Of a stretch of DNA of 64,000 bases, positions 20,783 through 29,205 are shown piece after piece; position 1 is the first letter of the stretch, and the number at the start of each line of letters is the position of its first letter. The stretch lies in assembly GCA_029959195.1 (NCBI GenBank), contig CP114117.1:558001-622000 (forward strand), written 5' to 3'. Source of the DNA: Dictyophora rubrovolvata (Eukaryota; Basidiomycota; Agaricomycetes; Phallales; Phallaceae). The notes under the pieces were generated by a model. That model made no database searches and was not told the origin of the DNA. It saw only the letters and a list, made by a program, of their open reading frames with translations. The translations under genes and the position numbers were made by a program.

Positions 20783-22413
20783 ACAACCCAACACTGTTTG
20801 TCCATCCACCTCCTTGGAGCAGTTTTGAAAAGTCTGAGAATGAGGATCCCATTAAGACTATCACCCCATCAAACCGAGAATCTGGAGAGGACATCCCATC
20901 TGAAGAGGAGGCTCCTAATCAAATCTCTCGTGATCATCGTTATGAGGGGAATGTCAAACTTGTAGTAAGTGATAAAATTTTCAGCATTTGGCATTTGATC
21001 TCTGATTTGAATCATAGCTAGAAATCCGTACTGATAATTTGGGCCTAGTACACATATATCAAAGCGGTACGCATGATGATGCATTGCCTCATAGGCTGGG
21101 TTGGTCTAAGGGAATGCGGAATGAAGTTTTGGCTGCTATAATGATCTTTGGGGCCCAACCTAGGCGAATTTATCAAGGTATTAATACTTATGTTGTTTTT
21201 GAGCTGTTCTCACTGACTTTATTTTTCTTCAGATATTGTATTAACGTACAACTATCCTCAGCGGATCTCCCTTCCACCAGGAACCATGGTCATTTTTCCA
21301 TCGACCTTTCCCATTTATCGCCGTCCGACTAGGAAGCAAGTGCATAACTTGTTACCTGGACTGAGGCGGAGGGGACGTTTGGATGTGGATCCATTTCGTG
21401 CAATGTGTCACACCCCACGTGCCCCGTAGTCCAAATCCGGACATATCCGAACTCCGTACTCTATTCCGTCCCACTCCCCCGATTCCGCACTCCACATTCT
21501 TGTCTGTACCCCGTATCACAGAATTTCCTTATGGGGAATTCTGTCCCGTGCACTTAGTAACAAGGTACCTAGATTATATTATCATCATCTTGGCTCGCAC
21601 TAGTCAGTTTCCACCTTTCCTTATTTGTTGTTATCCCCATTTCCGTAGTTCCGCTCCTTCCTGTATTTAAACCCCAGCTCCCCAGCTGTGGATCCTCAGT
21701 CTGAATATAATCAGTTAATCAGTTACTCTCTCATCTCCAGTCCGTCTCATACTCTTAATCCGTATTGCGTAGTTGACTCGGACTTAATGTTCGAGTCAAC
21801 TCATACTTATCGTTCACGTTGTCTTCGACGACGTGGACTTGTACTCCGTCGTCGTATCACACGTCATTGGACTTGTATGTACTTGCGTACTTCCTCGTAT
21901 TCCGAAATCGAGGGATATCATAAGCTGGGCGAGTGGGCGCAACATATAAGTTGAAGCCAAGTCCCTCACCCCATACTTCAGTACTCCGTCTCCCGTCTGA
22001 CCCCATGGTCCGGACTTCTTCGGAACTATCTGGAATAGCTTCGGGCCACTGTACGTAACATGGATGATTGATAAGTGTAAAACTTCGTTACAGGCCATAC
22101 TCCAATGTAGGTTTTTGTTTGCTTGAGCTCTTATTGTGTATACAAAACTAAAACTATTCTATTTAGTTAATGCTTCTGCACAAGTTTACATTTGCCAATT
22201 CCATATAGTCCAGGCCATCCAGTGTTTGGAAGGTGATAGTGGGCGTGTGGAAGAAGCCCCCCGAATGCCATATTGCTTGACCTACAAAATCATCAGGGCT
22301 TTTTGTAGGCTTCAAAGGTGTCGCACTGATGCTGAATGGCCTACCTTTCGCAAAAGATTCAGGAAAGAGCTATGGGCTGCATGTCATGATGAGGAGGTTA
22401 ATGAGAATGATAT
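20783..22413 (+). pseudogene. Mutator-like transposase relic
   Basis: Readable exons: an acidic NRESGEDIPSEEEAP region; LGLVHIYQSGTHDD and MRNEVLAAIMIFGAQPRRIYQ; YNYPQRISLPPGTMVIFPST; and, after the inserted LTR, WMIDKCKTSLQAI followed by AQVYICQFHIVQAIQ and IIRAFCRLQRCRTDAEWPTF. The CQFHxxQA element is the block after the second catalytic Asp in fungal Mutator-like (MULE) DDE transposases. The first catalytic region is not seen, so a good part is missing around the LTR at 21406-22060, and the 3' part is cut by the family C element. Dead. Confidence 0.6.
21406..22060 (-). mobile_element. LTR-like element, family A copy 3 (solo, reverse)
   Basis: Reverse-oriented: on the plus strand it starts TGTCACACCCC and ends GTACGTAACA. 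Nearly identical in length and sequence to copy 1. Flanks CAATG and TGGAT do not match. It lies inside the transposase relic. Confidence 0.82.
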
Positions 22414-23350
22414 TGTCAGGGTACGCTAGCACTGTCCCCTTATTTTCTTACATTTATCTTTGGTTCTGGTCTATTTTATTTATTTCCATATTTCTTGTAT
22501 TCTATCCCATCTCTTGCGTTTCCCTTTCCTTCCGTATTCCCATTTTCCCTTCAACGGGCACTGAGTGCCCGTTCTCATCAGAGCCATGGCCTAGGCCCCG
22601 TGTTACATACAGTGGTCTGGGACTATCCCAGATGTCTCTGAGAAAGTCCAGACCGCTGGGGACAGGCGGAAGACGGAGTATGGAAGTACAGGACGAGGGA
22701 CTCAGCTTCAGCTTATAAGCTGCGCCCACTCACCCAGCTTTATATATCCCTCAATTTCGGAGTGGCAGGGACTTAGAGAGTACGAGATGAGACTAATAAA
22801 GCTGATATTCAGACTAGAGATCCATAGCTGGAAACTGGGGGTTTAAATACAAGAGGGAACGGAACTACAGGAATGGGGATAAGAATAAATAAGGAAAGGT
22901 AGCATATGGTTGTACACAGCTAGAGGTGATGATTATAAAATCTTTGTTCCTTATTACTAAGAGTCAGGAGCCGGTTTTCCCATAAGGAAGGTGACGGACT
23001 TGAAGTCTGGACAGAGTACTGACAAGTACGGGATGGGATTGCTACGGAGATGCGGGGTGAGTATGGAAATAAGCGGAATGGGATCGGACTTCCAAATTAG
23101 GAAGGTGTGGCATGCAGAGCATGACACCCCGGCTAAAAGTCCGGGACCAGCGTGTATCTGCGCCCAGTCCATGAACCGAAGGCCACGTGTGGCCTTCGCC
23201 ATTTTTCATAGTATATAGTTAGTAGCCCTAGAGGAGGGATCCCTAAGTTTGTTCTCTTAGGATCCCCTCCCTCTAGGTGAGTTAGTATTATTCCTAGAAT
23301 ATATTTTGCTTAGGATCCCCTCCCTCTAGTCTGAGTGAGTAGCCCTGACA
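22414..23350 (-). mobile_element. family C element, complete, with a nested family A copy
   Basis: Ends TGTCAGGGTACG and GTAGCCCTGACA give an 8-bp inverted repeat with TG...CA termini. Without the nested element it is about 406 bp. Similar to the fragments at 7109-7483 and 10565-13108. The flanks GATAT and AGGAC do not match. Likely another LTR family or a small non-autonomous element. Confidence 0.7.
22601..23126 (+). mobile_element. LTR-like element, family A copy 4, nested in family C
   Basis: TGTTACATACAG to GAGCATGACA, 526 bp, flanked by CCCCG on both sides (22596-22600 and 23127-23131). Removing the element and one CCCCG restores GGCCTAGGCCCCGGCTAAAA, matching the uninterrupted family C copy at 7109-7483. 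Diverged and shorter than the other family A copies, so an older subfamily. Confidence 0.88.
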
Positions 23351-24924
23351 AGGACATATTGTGAGTAATCTCATTTTTCATGACTATCTATAAACATATA
23401 TCTTTCAGGTTGCACGACGCCCCCTTGACATGGCATCGCTTGCAGAACATAATGCTCCCCGACCATCTCCTAATCCTGGGAGCCCGCCAGTCGATATACT
23501 ACCGAGACCAGTACAGTCAAGTCCTACCATTCATCCATGCCACCAATTATTGGCCGATCTTCAATTAAAAATCTCGATCAGCCCACACAAATTCGGTGCA
23601 GAACAGATTAGAAGAGTGCTGGATACAGACCATGAACATTATGGAATTACTGGTCAAATTACAGATTCAATAGTGAATGCGTATCCATCATTGATTGCGG
23701 AGGAATGTGAAGCTCTGAAAGGTATCAGACACAGGATACCTGATTTCCTGATCACGGACACACTTATCACAGATGCCATGTCATCCGAGCCAGTATCCAA
23801 CAATTTCAAGCCTCCCGAGAAGAAAATATATTGGTTCCCAAAGGTAAATTCAACCTTGGAATTTTATATGCGTACTAATAATGTCTAACAGTGTAATATT
23901 TTTGAAAAGGACTTGATTCTCCTGCCATGGTTCCTTTCAGCATGCGGCCATCCATCACATTGGGTTTTGGTTACTATCCGCCCAGCCCAACATGAACTGT
24001 GAATGTATGACAGTGCTGCTACAACTATCACATGCAAGCATACTGAGATTTTGAAGGTATGTAACTAATACCACTTCATGCAATTTTTTATTAATCGGTA
24101 TAAAGCGTGTCAGGCGAGTGCTAGAATATGAGCACGGCCGACACTACTCCAGAACTCTGGTGTTCCCTAAAGAATGGGGTGCAAATCAAACCAATTACTT
24201 TAATACGGCAGTGAGAGTCTCAATTTGACATTCATGCAGGACTTATCCATGTAAGATCAGACAATTAGAAACGATCAGCAAACAGATGGGGTGAGTTGTG
24301 GTATATATATGCTGCAATTCTGCAGTGATCTATGTCACGGTAAAGACGAAGAATTCGCTAGAATGCCAGCTAATGGGGTGGTGAAACCTCGTTGTGATAT
24401 TGAGTGTAGATTTGCGAAATTCAAATGTCTGCTGACTCCAACGCAAGAATCATTCGAGGAGACAATGCCTTTGTCTCAAACTGCCACCCTAACCCCAACC
24501 TGCCCTTCCCGCTCAACATCCCACCCAACATCGCCAAACCTCAGACTGGCAGAATTCCCAATGGATGTCACTTCCACTGCTGAAACAAGACACATCGTGA
24601 GCCAATTGCCCAAACTTCCTATCATCAAGCCAACCCCTTTAAACCGATCTTTATTGCATGGCCTGAAAGTTGGCACATGGCATATGTGGAAGCTGCCATC
24701 AGATGGTCTCTTCTATCCTGGACAGGTCAGAATGGTAGATGATGTTAAGCATACATTCAAATATGTGATCCCATCAGAGCTCATTTACAAGGCTGACAGC
24801 ATTGTCTCTGATCACGTCATGGTTGAAACATTTCACTTTTATTTCAATACTAAATCTCTTGGGGATGGGGGTCTCCATTCTTCTCAGGTTCATTTGTTTT
24901 TGTATACATTGATCACATGCTGAC

Positions 24925-25785
24925 TGTCATGATCCAATTCATGACATCACTAGCAATACAGATTCCTTATTATATTCCCTTATCTTATCGTACTTAAACA
25001 TTATCTTATCACAATCGCTTCGTAGACGCTACAACCGGAAGTCTTATCAGACTTCATCACCATTTTCACGAAGTCCTAGATGCCGTCGTCTTCCTAGGAC
25101 TTACAGTAAGCCGCGGATAGACCTTTGGTATATATTCTAGTTCCAAACTGTGCATGAGATCATCTATGACGGTCATAGGTCCTTATGTGCTTTCCCTTTG
25201 TTCTTATTGCCTCATGTTTGCCACATGGCAAACTGACCCTGCATATACTTATGATACTCACGAATTGCTATGACATGTATACATTCTCAAGTTCATTATC
25301 TATTTCGAACTGAGATTCAAACCTCTAGCGTACTTGTATATAAAGCCTCCTATACTTCATAGCTAGACTTCTCTTCAGACTTAATATTGAACCTAGTTCA
25401 ATATCTCAATATAGTCTTCATTTCCCAATAGCGCTTCAGTCATTTCCAAACACTTTAAATCTAAACCGTCCATAGCGACAACGCCGTTCCGGTGTTGGAT
25501 CCGCTACTTCTTCCATCTCTTGTTCTTCTGCTTTCTAGTCGACGATCTATTCTACCAGATCGTTTTAGACTTCTTAGAGCTTCGGCTCAACGATATTCTA
25601 CGACGACTCGAAGATCCCGAATGACGTCAAGACAAGTAGAGCCAACGTCCAGAGGACTATCGTGGTACAACCCACTCAGGTTGAGACCGCGCTCTACAAC
25701 ATTACGGTGACGTTTGTATCATCATTAAATACGATTATTAACGTTTATACATTCGTCGCCGATACCCGAGAATCGGTACTTAACA
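24925..25785 (+). mobile_element. LTR-like element, family B copy 2 (solo), inside an intron
   Basis: TGTCATGATCC to GTACTTAACA, 861 bp, with CTGAC on both sides (24920-24924 and 25786-25790). Removing it and one CTGAC leaves an intron beginning GTTCATTTG and ending CATTCAG, i.e. the element landed in an intron of the Ulp1 gene. Confidence 0.88.
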
Positions 25786-26697
25786 CTGACATTCAGGATT
25801 TTAAGATTGGGATCATACATTGGGCTGCCATTCTTGATAACACGGCCTTGGATTCTCATATGCAAGCATTTGCCCATGGTGCAAGTGAAAGCCAGCTTTT
25901 GAAGCTCCTTAGTCCCACAAAACAGGCAATATTTTCGATTCTAAGAGATAACTTAGCTGTTGCATGAAACATTTATTTACAGAAGACCATGATTCTCACC
26001 ACTCTACACAAGGATTGGTTGGAGTTTCGTTCATCATGGCCCAGTCAAAAACGCAGCCAAATGGCATTTGAGTTTGCGTCGGGACATCTCACACTTCTCG
26101 ACTGGCATGACAAGTTTATTATTCAGCACATAGCCATGTGGGATTTCTTACCATGTGATGAAACCTCTCAGAATATGGATGTGGTTTTAGGCTTTGGCCA
26201 AAGTATCTTGGGTTATCTCTGCCTGGCACATTATCTCGGGATGACACCCGACACTGTTTATTCACTCCACAGGAATAAACAGATTATATGTCCTAGAATT
26301 GTACATGAGGAAGCTTGGAAGACAATTGAGGCCTCTGTAATATATGAAAATCAACAGGATTGGACGTCATTTCGGACCACTCACCGTGCCCTTGATGCAA
26401 TGCTGGAACTTCCCAAACTACAAATTCTGAGTGAAAAACATCTCGTACATTTTCTATGTTCTGCATTCTATTTGAAGAACTTATTGAAATTGATTTCTGA
26501 ATCTAGACAAATTCTAATATAATCACAACCATAGCACACTTGTCTCCCAAACCTGCAACAGCGGAATCTTCACGGTCAAGTTCAATTAATCCAGCAACAG
26601 CTGAATCTTCTAGGTCAAGCTCCATTAACCCAGTGAGTTTGTCATTCATTATATTAATTAAAATGTAACCCATAACCAGGAACCAATAATTTGCAAG

Positions 26698-27422
26698 TGT
26701 TACGTACGGTGGCCCGAAGCTATTCCAGATACTTCCGAAGAAGTCCGGACCACGGGGTCAGACGGGAGACGGAGTACTGAAGTACGGGGTGAGGGACTTG
26801 GCTTCAACTTATATGTTGCGCCCACTCACCCAGCTTACGATATCCCTCAATTTCGGAATACGAGGAAGTACGCAAGCACATACAAGTCCGACGACGTGTG
26901 ATACGATGACAGAGTACAAGTCCGACGACGTGTGATACGATGACAGAGTACAAGTCCGACGACGTGTGATACGATGACAGAGTACAAGTCCACGTCGTCG
27001 AAGACAACGTGAACGATAAGTACGAGTTGACTCGAACGTTAAGTCCGAGCCAAACTATGCAATATGGATTAAGAGTACGAGACGGACTAGAGATGAGAGA
27101 GTAACTGATTAAACTGATTATATTCAGACTGAGGATCCACAGCTGGGGAGCTGGGGTTTAAATACAGGAAGGAGCGGAACTATGGAAATGGGGATAACAA
27201 CAAATAAGGAAAGGTGGAAACTGACTAGTGCGAGCCAAGATGATGATAATATAATCTAGGTACCTTGTTACTAAGTGCACGGGACAGAATTCCCCATAAG
27301 GAAATTCTGTGATACGGGGTACAGACAAGAACATGGAGTGCGGAATCGGGGGAGTGGGACGGAATAGAGTACGGAGTTCGGATATGTCCGGATTTGGACT
27401 ACGGGGCACGCGGGGCGTGACA
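26698..27422 (+). mobile_element. LTR-like element, family A copy 5 (solo), in a coding exon
   Basis: TGTTACGTACGG to GGGGCGTGACA, 725 bp, target duplication GCAAG on both sides (26693-26697 and 27423-27427). Removing it and one GCAAG joins EPIICK to AHNVASK in one frame of the Ulp1 gene. Longer than its sisters because of a 34-bp tandem triplication. Near-identical to copies 1 and 3, so young. Confidence 0.9.
26882..26983 (+). repeat. 34-bp tandem triplication within family A copy 5
   Basis: Three perfect head-to-tail units starting ACAAGTCCGACGACGTGTGA and ending CATGACAGAGT-like TGACAGAGT; other family A copies carry the unit once. A recent slippage or unequal-exchange event. Confidence 0.85.
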
Positions 27423-27599
27423 GCAAGGCACACAATGTTGCCTCCAAGAGTCATACAAAATACTCAAGTTCCCCATCCATGGCCGATGATAATGACAACC
27501 AAGGTAGCCCGCATGACGATCTAAATATTCCAGTGGCTCAGAGACGAGCAAAACGAAAAGCCATGCTCAATCATGCATTCATCAAGAGTGGCATTTAGT

Positions 27600-27963
27600 A
27601 TTTCCTTTTTTTCTAAATAAACCTGTCCACAAAAAATCTATGTTGTATTGTTTCTTTGCGTATGGAATTATATGATACTTACAATTCCCAGTCTCTGATT
27701 ATAAGTCTAAATTACTCATTGATAGGATTTATTCGCGAAGTTGGCCTTACAGAAGGAAATTGGGGCTCTAAAGGCAGTAATTAGCCATTTTAATTTATTG
27801 CCGTCTAAAAATAATTTATATGAATTCTACTGATAAATACAAAAATTTGCGTCTTTGAAACTCGTAAATTGCAGCTGTGGATGAGTAGATAATGAAAGTT
27901 GGGACGCTGCGGGACAGTGTCCGGGACGATGTGGGACAACCGCCGCGGAATTCAGACAAACGG
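27600..27963. other. transposon right arm
   Basis: Non-coding. Its last about 100 bp are GC-rich with repeated GGGAC motifs (GGGACGCTGCGGGACAGTGT, GGGACGATGTGGGACAACC), the mirror of the GTCCC-rich left arm, as expected for subterminal transposase-binding repeats. Confidence 0.5.
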
Positions 27964-27997
27964 TGGACGCTTATGGACAGTCGCGGGACACTATTAT
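27964..27997 (-). repeat. right terminal inverted repeat of the 13-kb DNA transposon
   Basis: Ends GCGGGACACTATTAT. Matches the left end 14750-14783 at 31 of 34 positions in inverted orientation. It ends 12 bp before the Hsp20 stop codon. Confidence 0.65.
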
Positions 27998-28009
27998 GGC
28001 ATGCTTTTT

Positions 28010-28595
28010 CTATTGAATCATAATTTTATTTGGGGTCTCATCCGCTCCCGTTTTAGGGAACCGAACGGTGAGAATACCATCATTCATAACAGCCTTTATT
28101 TCCTCTTCCTAAATGATATGTCATTAGCATGCTATCCATTTGAGTTGCTTACCTTGATGCCATAAGGGATGGGTATTGTTCTAGAGAACCTGCCGTATCG
28201 TCTCTCGCGCAAAGTAAAGCCTTCTTTATCCAGATCAGTCGATAAAGAGCTTTGTCCAGAAACAGAGAGGCGATGACTCCGGAGGTCGAGATCAATGGAA
28301 ACATCTTCCTTCTTCATACCAGGCAGTTCGAAAGTGGCAGTGAGCTCGTTTTTATCTTTTGACTCGTGAAGGTCCATCCTGCAGATTATGTTACTCTCGA
28401 CATTATCTTTAGGTACAAACAATAGGCTTACCTCGGTCGCAGAACTAGGTTTTGCCTCTCGAGTGAAGAATTGTTTCCTTGATTATTGTTCTGGGTACGT
28501 GCATCAAATGCTACGTCGAAAAGCTTCTTGAAGTCGGACGAGGTGAAGAGAGAGTCGTGGAAGCATGGATCGTCGAAGTAGGAGATAATCGACAT
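28010..28595 (-). CDS. small heat shock protein, Hsp20/alpha-crystallin family
   Basis: ATP-independent holdase chaperone that binds unfolding proteins. Three exons (28432-28595, 28153-28378, 28010-28108) join to 162 aa. The short N-terminus MSIISYFDDPCFHD is followed by an Asn/Gln-rich linker, then the alpha-crystallin domain from MDLHESKDKNELTATFELPG (about residue 55) through DVSIDLDLRSHRLSVSG, GRFSRTIPIPYGIK and VMNDGILTVRFPK, the signature beta strands. The C-terminal I-x-I is weak (KIMIQ at the very end). Start 28595 is preferred over 28667 because it follows the TATA box at a normal distance and begins like fungal Hsp16-type proteins. A strong heat shock element upstream indicates heat induction by Hsf1. 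The transposon ends only 12 bp after the stop, so the native 3' region is lost. Confidence 0.93.
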
Positions 28596-28675
28596 TGCGT
28601 TGTAGGTGTTTAAAACGAGAATTGAGTTGAAAGATTTGGAGAATTTCTTGCTGCATTTAAGACGCATCCTGGACC

Positions 28676-28684
28676 TTTTTTATA
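28676..28684 (-). promoter_or_regulatory. TATA box of the Hsp20 gene
   Basis: TATAAAAAA on the minus strand, about 80 bp upstream of the ATG, the usual place for a stress-inducible fungal promoter. Confidence 0.7.
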
Positions 28685-28742
28685 CCTTTCCCGAGTCTGA
28701 CAATTTAGGAAATCTTGGGCTGTAACGCGACGGAAAGTCGTG

Positions 28743-28760
28743 GAAGGTTCATGAATATTC
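28743..28760 (-). promoter_or_regulatory. heat shock element (HSE) of the Hsp20 gene
   Basis: GAAggTTCatGAAtaTTC: four perfect alternating nGAAn units, the consensus binding site for a trimeric Hsf1. Partial HSEs GAAtaTTC (about 28829-28836) and TTCcaGAA (about 28864-28871) lie further upstream. All are 150-280 bp before the Hsp20 start. Confidence 0.85.
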
Positions 28761-29205
28761 AAGAGATCGCTTCGTCTCTGGATTAATCCCAGTGGTCCCG
28801 TTGAAGGCCATGCTCATTAGTGCTCTAGAATATTCGTTATGACTTCACAATAGTTAAAAATAGTTCCAGAAGATTATAGTCGCCAGCGCAATGACAATAG
28901 CTCGGGAAGACGAAATAAAGTTATCTTCTGCTGATTGCTGACCTACACAAAGCCCAGGAGCAACGAAAGTAGCATAAACATGCCGCTCTGCAACTTCGTC
29001 ATTGACTTCCATCACAATAGAACAGAGAGATTGGAATAGGGAAAATTAATAACTGCAACGTTTCAAAGTGCCTCGAAATGCGGACCTTGAAATTTGTATC
29101 CCCGAGAATTGCATCATAGCGTCGGCTTACCCGGCTCTGGTCGCTGAGCTTTTTTCTGAATTTTTTGCATATTGTCTTTGCCGATCGTTTCAGAGTTTAT
29201 GGAGA

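Larger units (their letters stand above)
23430..27599 (+). pseudogene. Ulp1-like (C48) cysteine peptidase gene of the transposon
   Basis: Exon 1 (23430-23843) encodes a Pro-rich start and a helical region; exon 2 starts CNIFEKDLILLPWF and has the catalytic His in HWVLVTIRP and Asp in MYDSA, but a TGA at 24000-24002 separates them. The catalytic Gln/Cys block is QQTDGVSCGIYMLQF near 24290. Further exons: VGTWHMWKLPSDGLFYPGQ, then (across an intron that holds the family B copy) DFKIGIIHWAAILDNTALDSH, a long helical part to 26522, a duplicated PATAESSRSSSIN repeat at about 26553-26630, and a basic end RRAKRKAMLNHAFIKSGI at 27599. SUMO-type peptidases of this kind accompany Mutator-like elements (Kaonashi elements of plants are the known case). 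Disrupted by a stop, a probable frame change before 24130 and two LTR insertions. Confidence 0.7.
14750..27997. mobile_element. large DNA transposon, Mutator-like with Ulp1 peptidase, riddled with insertions
   Basis: Bounded by 34-bp inverted repeats (14750-14783 and 27964-27997). Inside are a Mutator-like transposase relic (20783-22413) and a Ulp1/C48 peptidase gene (23430-27599), a pairing known from Mutator-like elements. Insertions within it: the two-ORF unit copy B, family A copies 3, 4 and 5, a family C element and a family B copy. Without these it would be about 7 kb. It sits between a dead P450 and the 3' end of an Hsp20 gene. It is broken; the transposase lacks large parts and the peptidase has an in-frame stop at 24000-24002. 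Confidence 0.6.
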
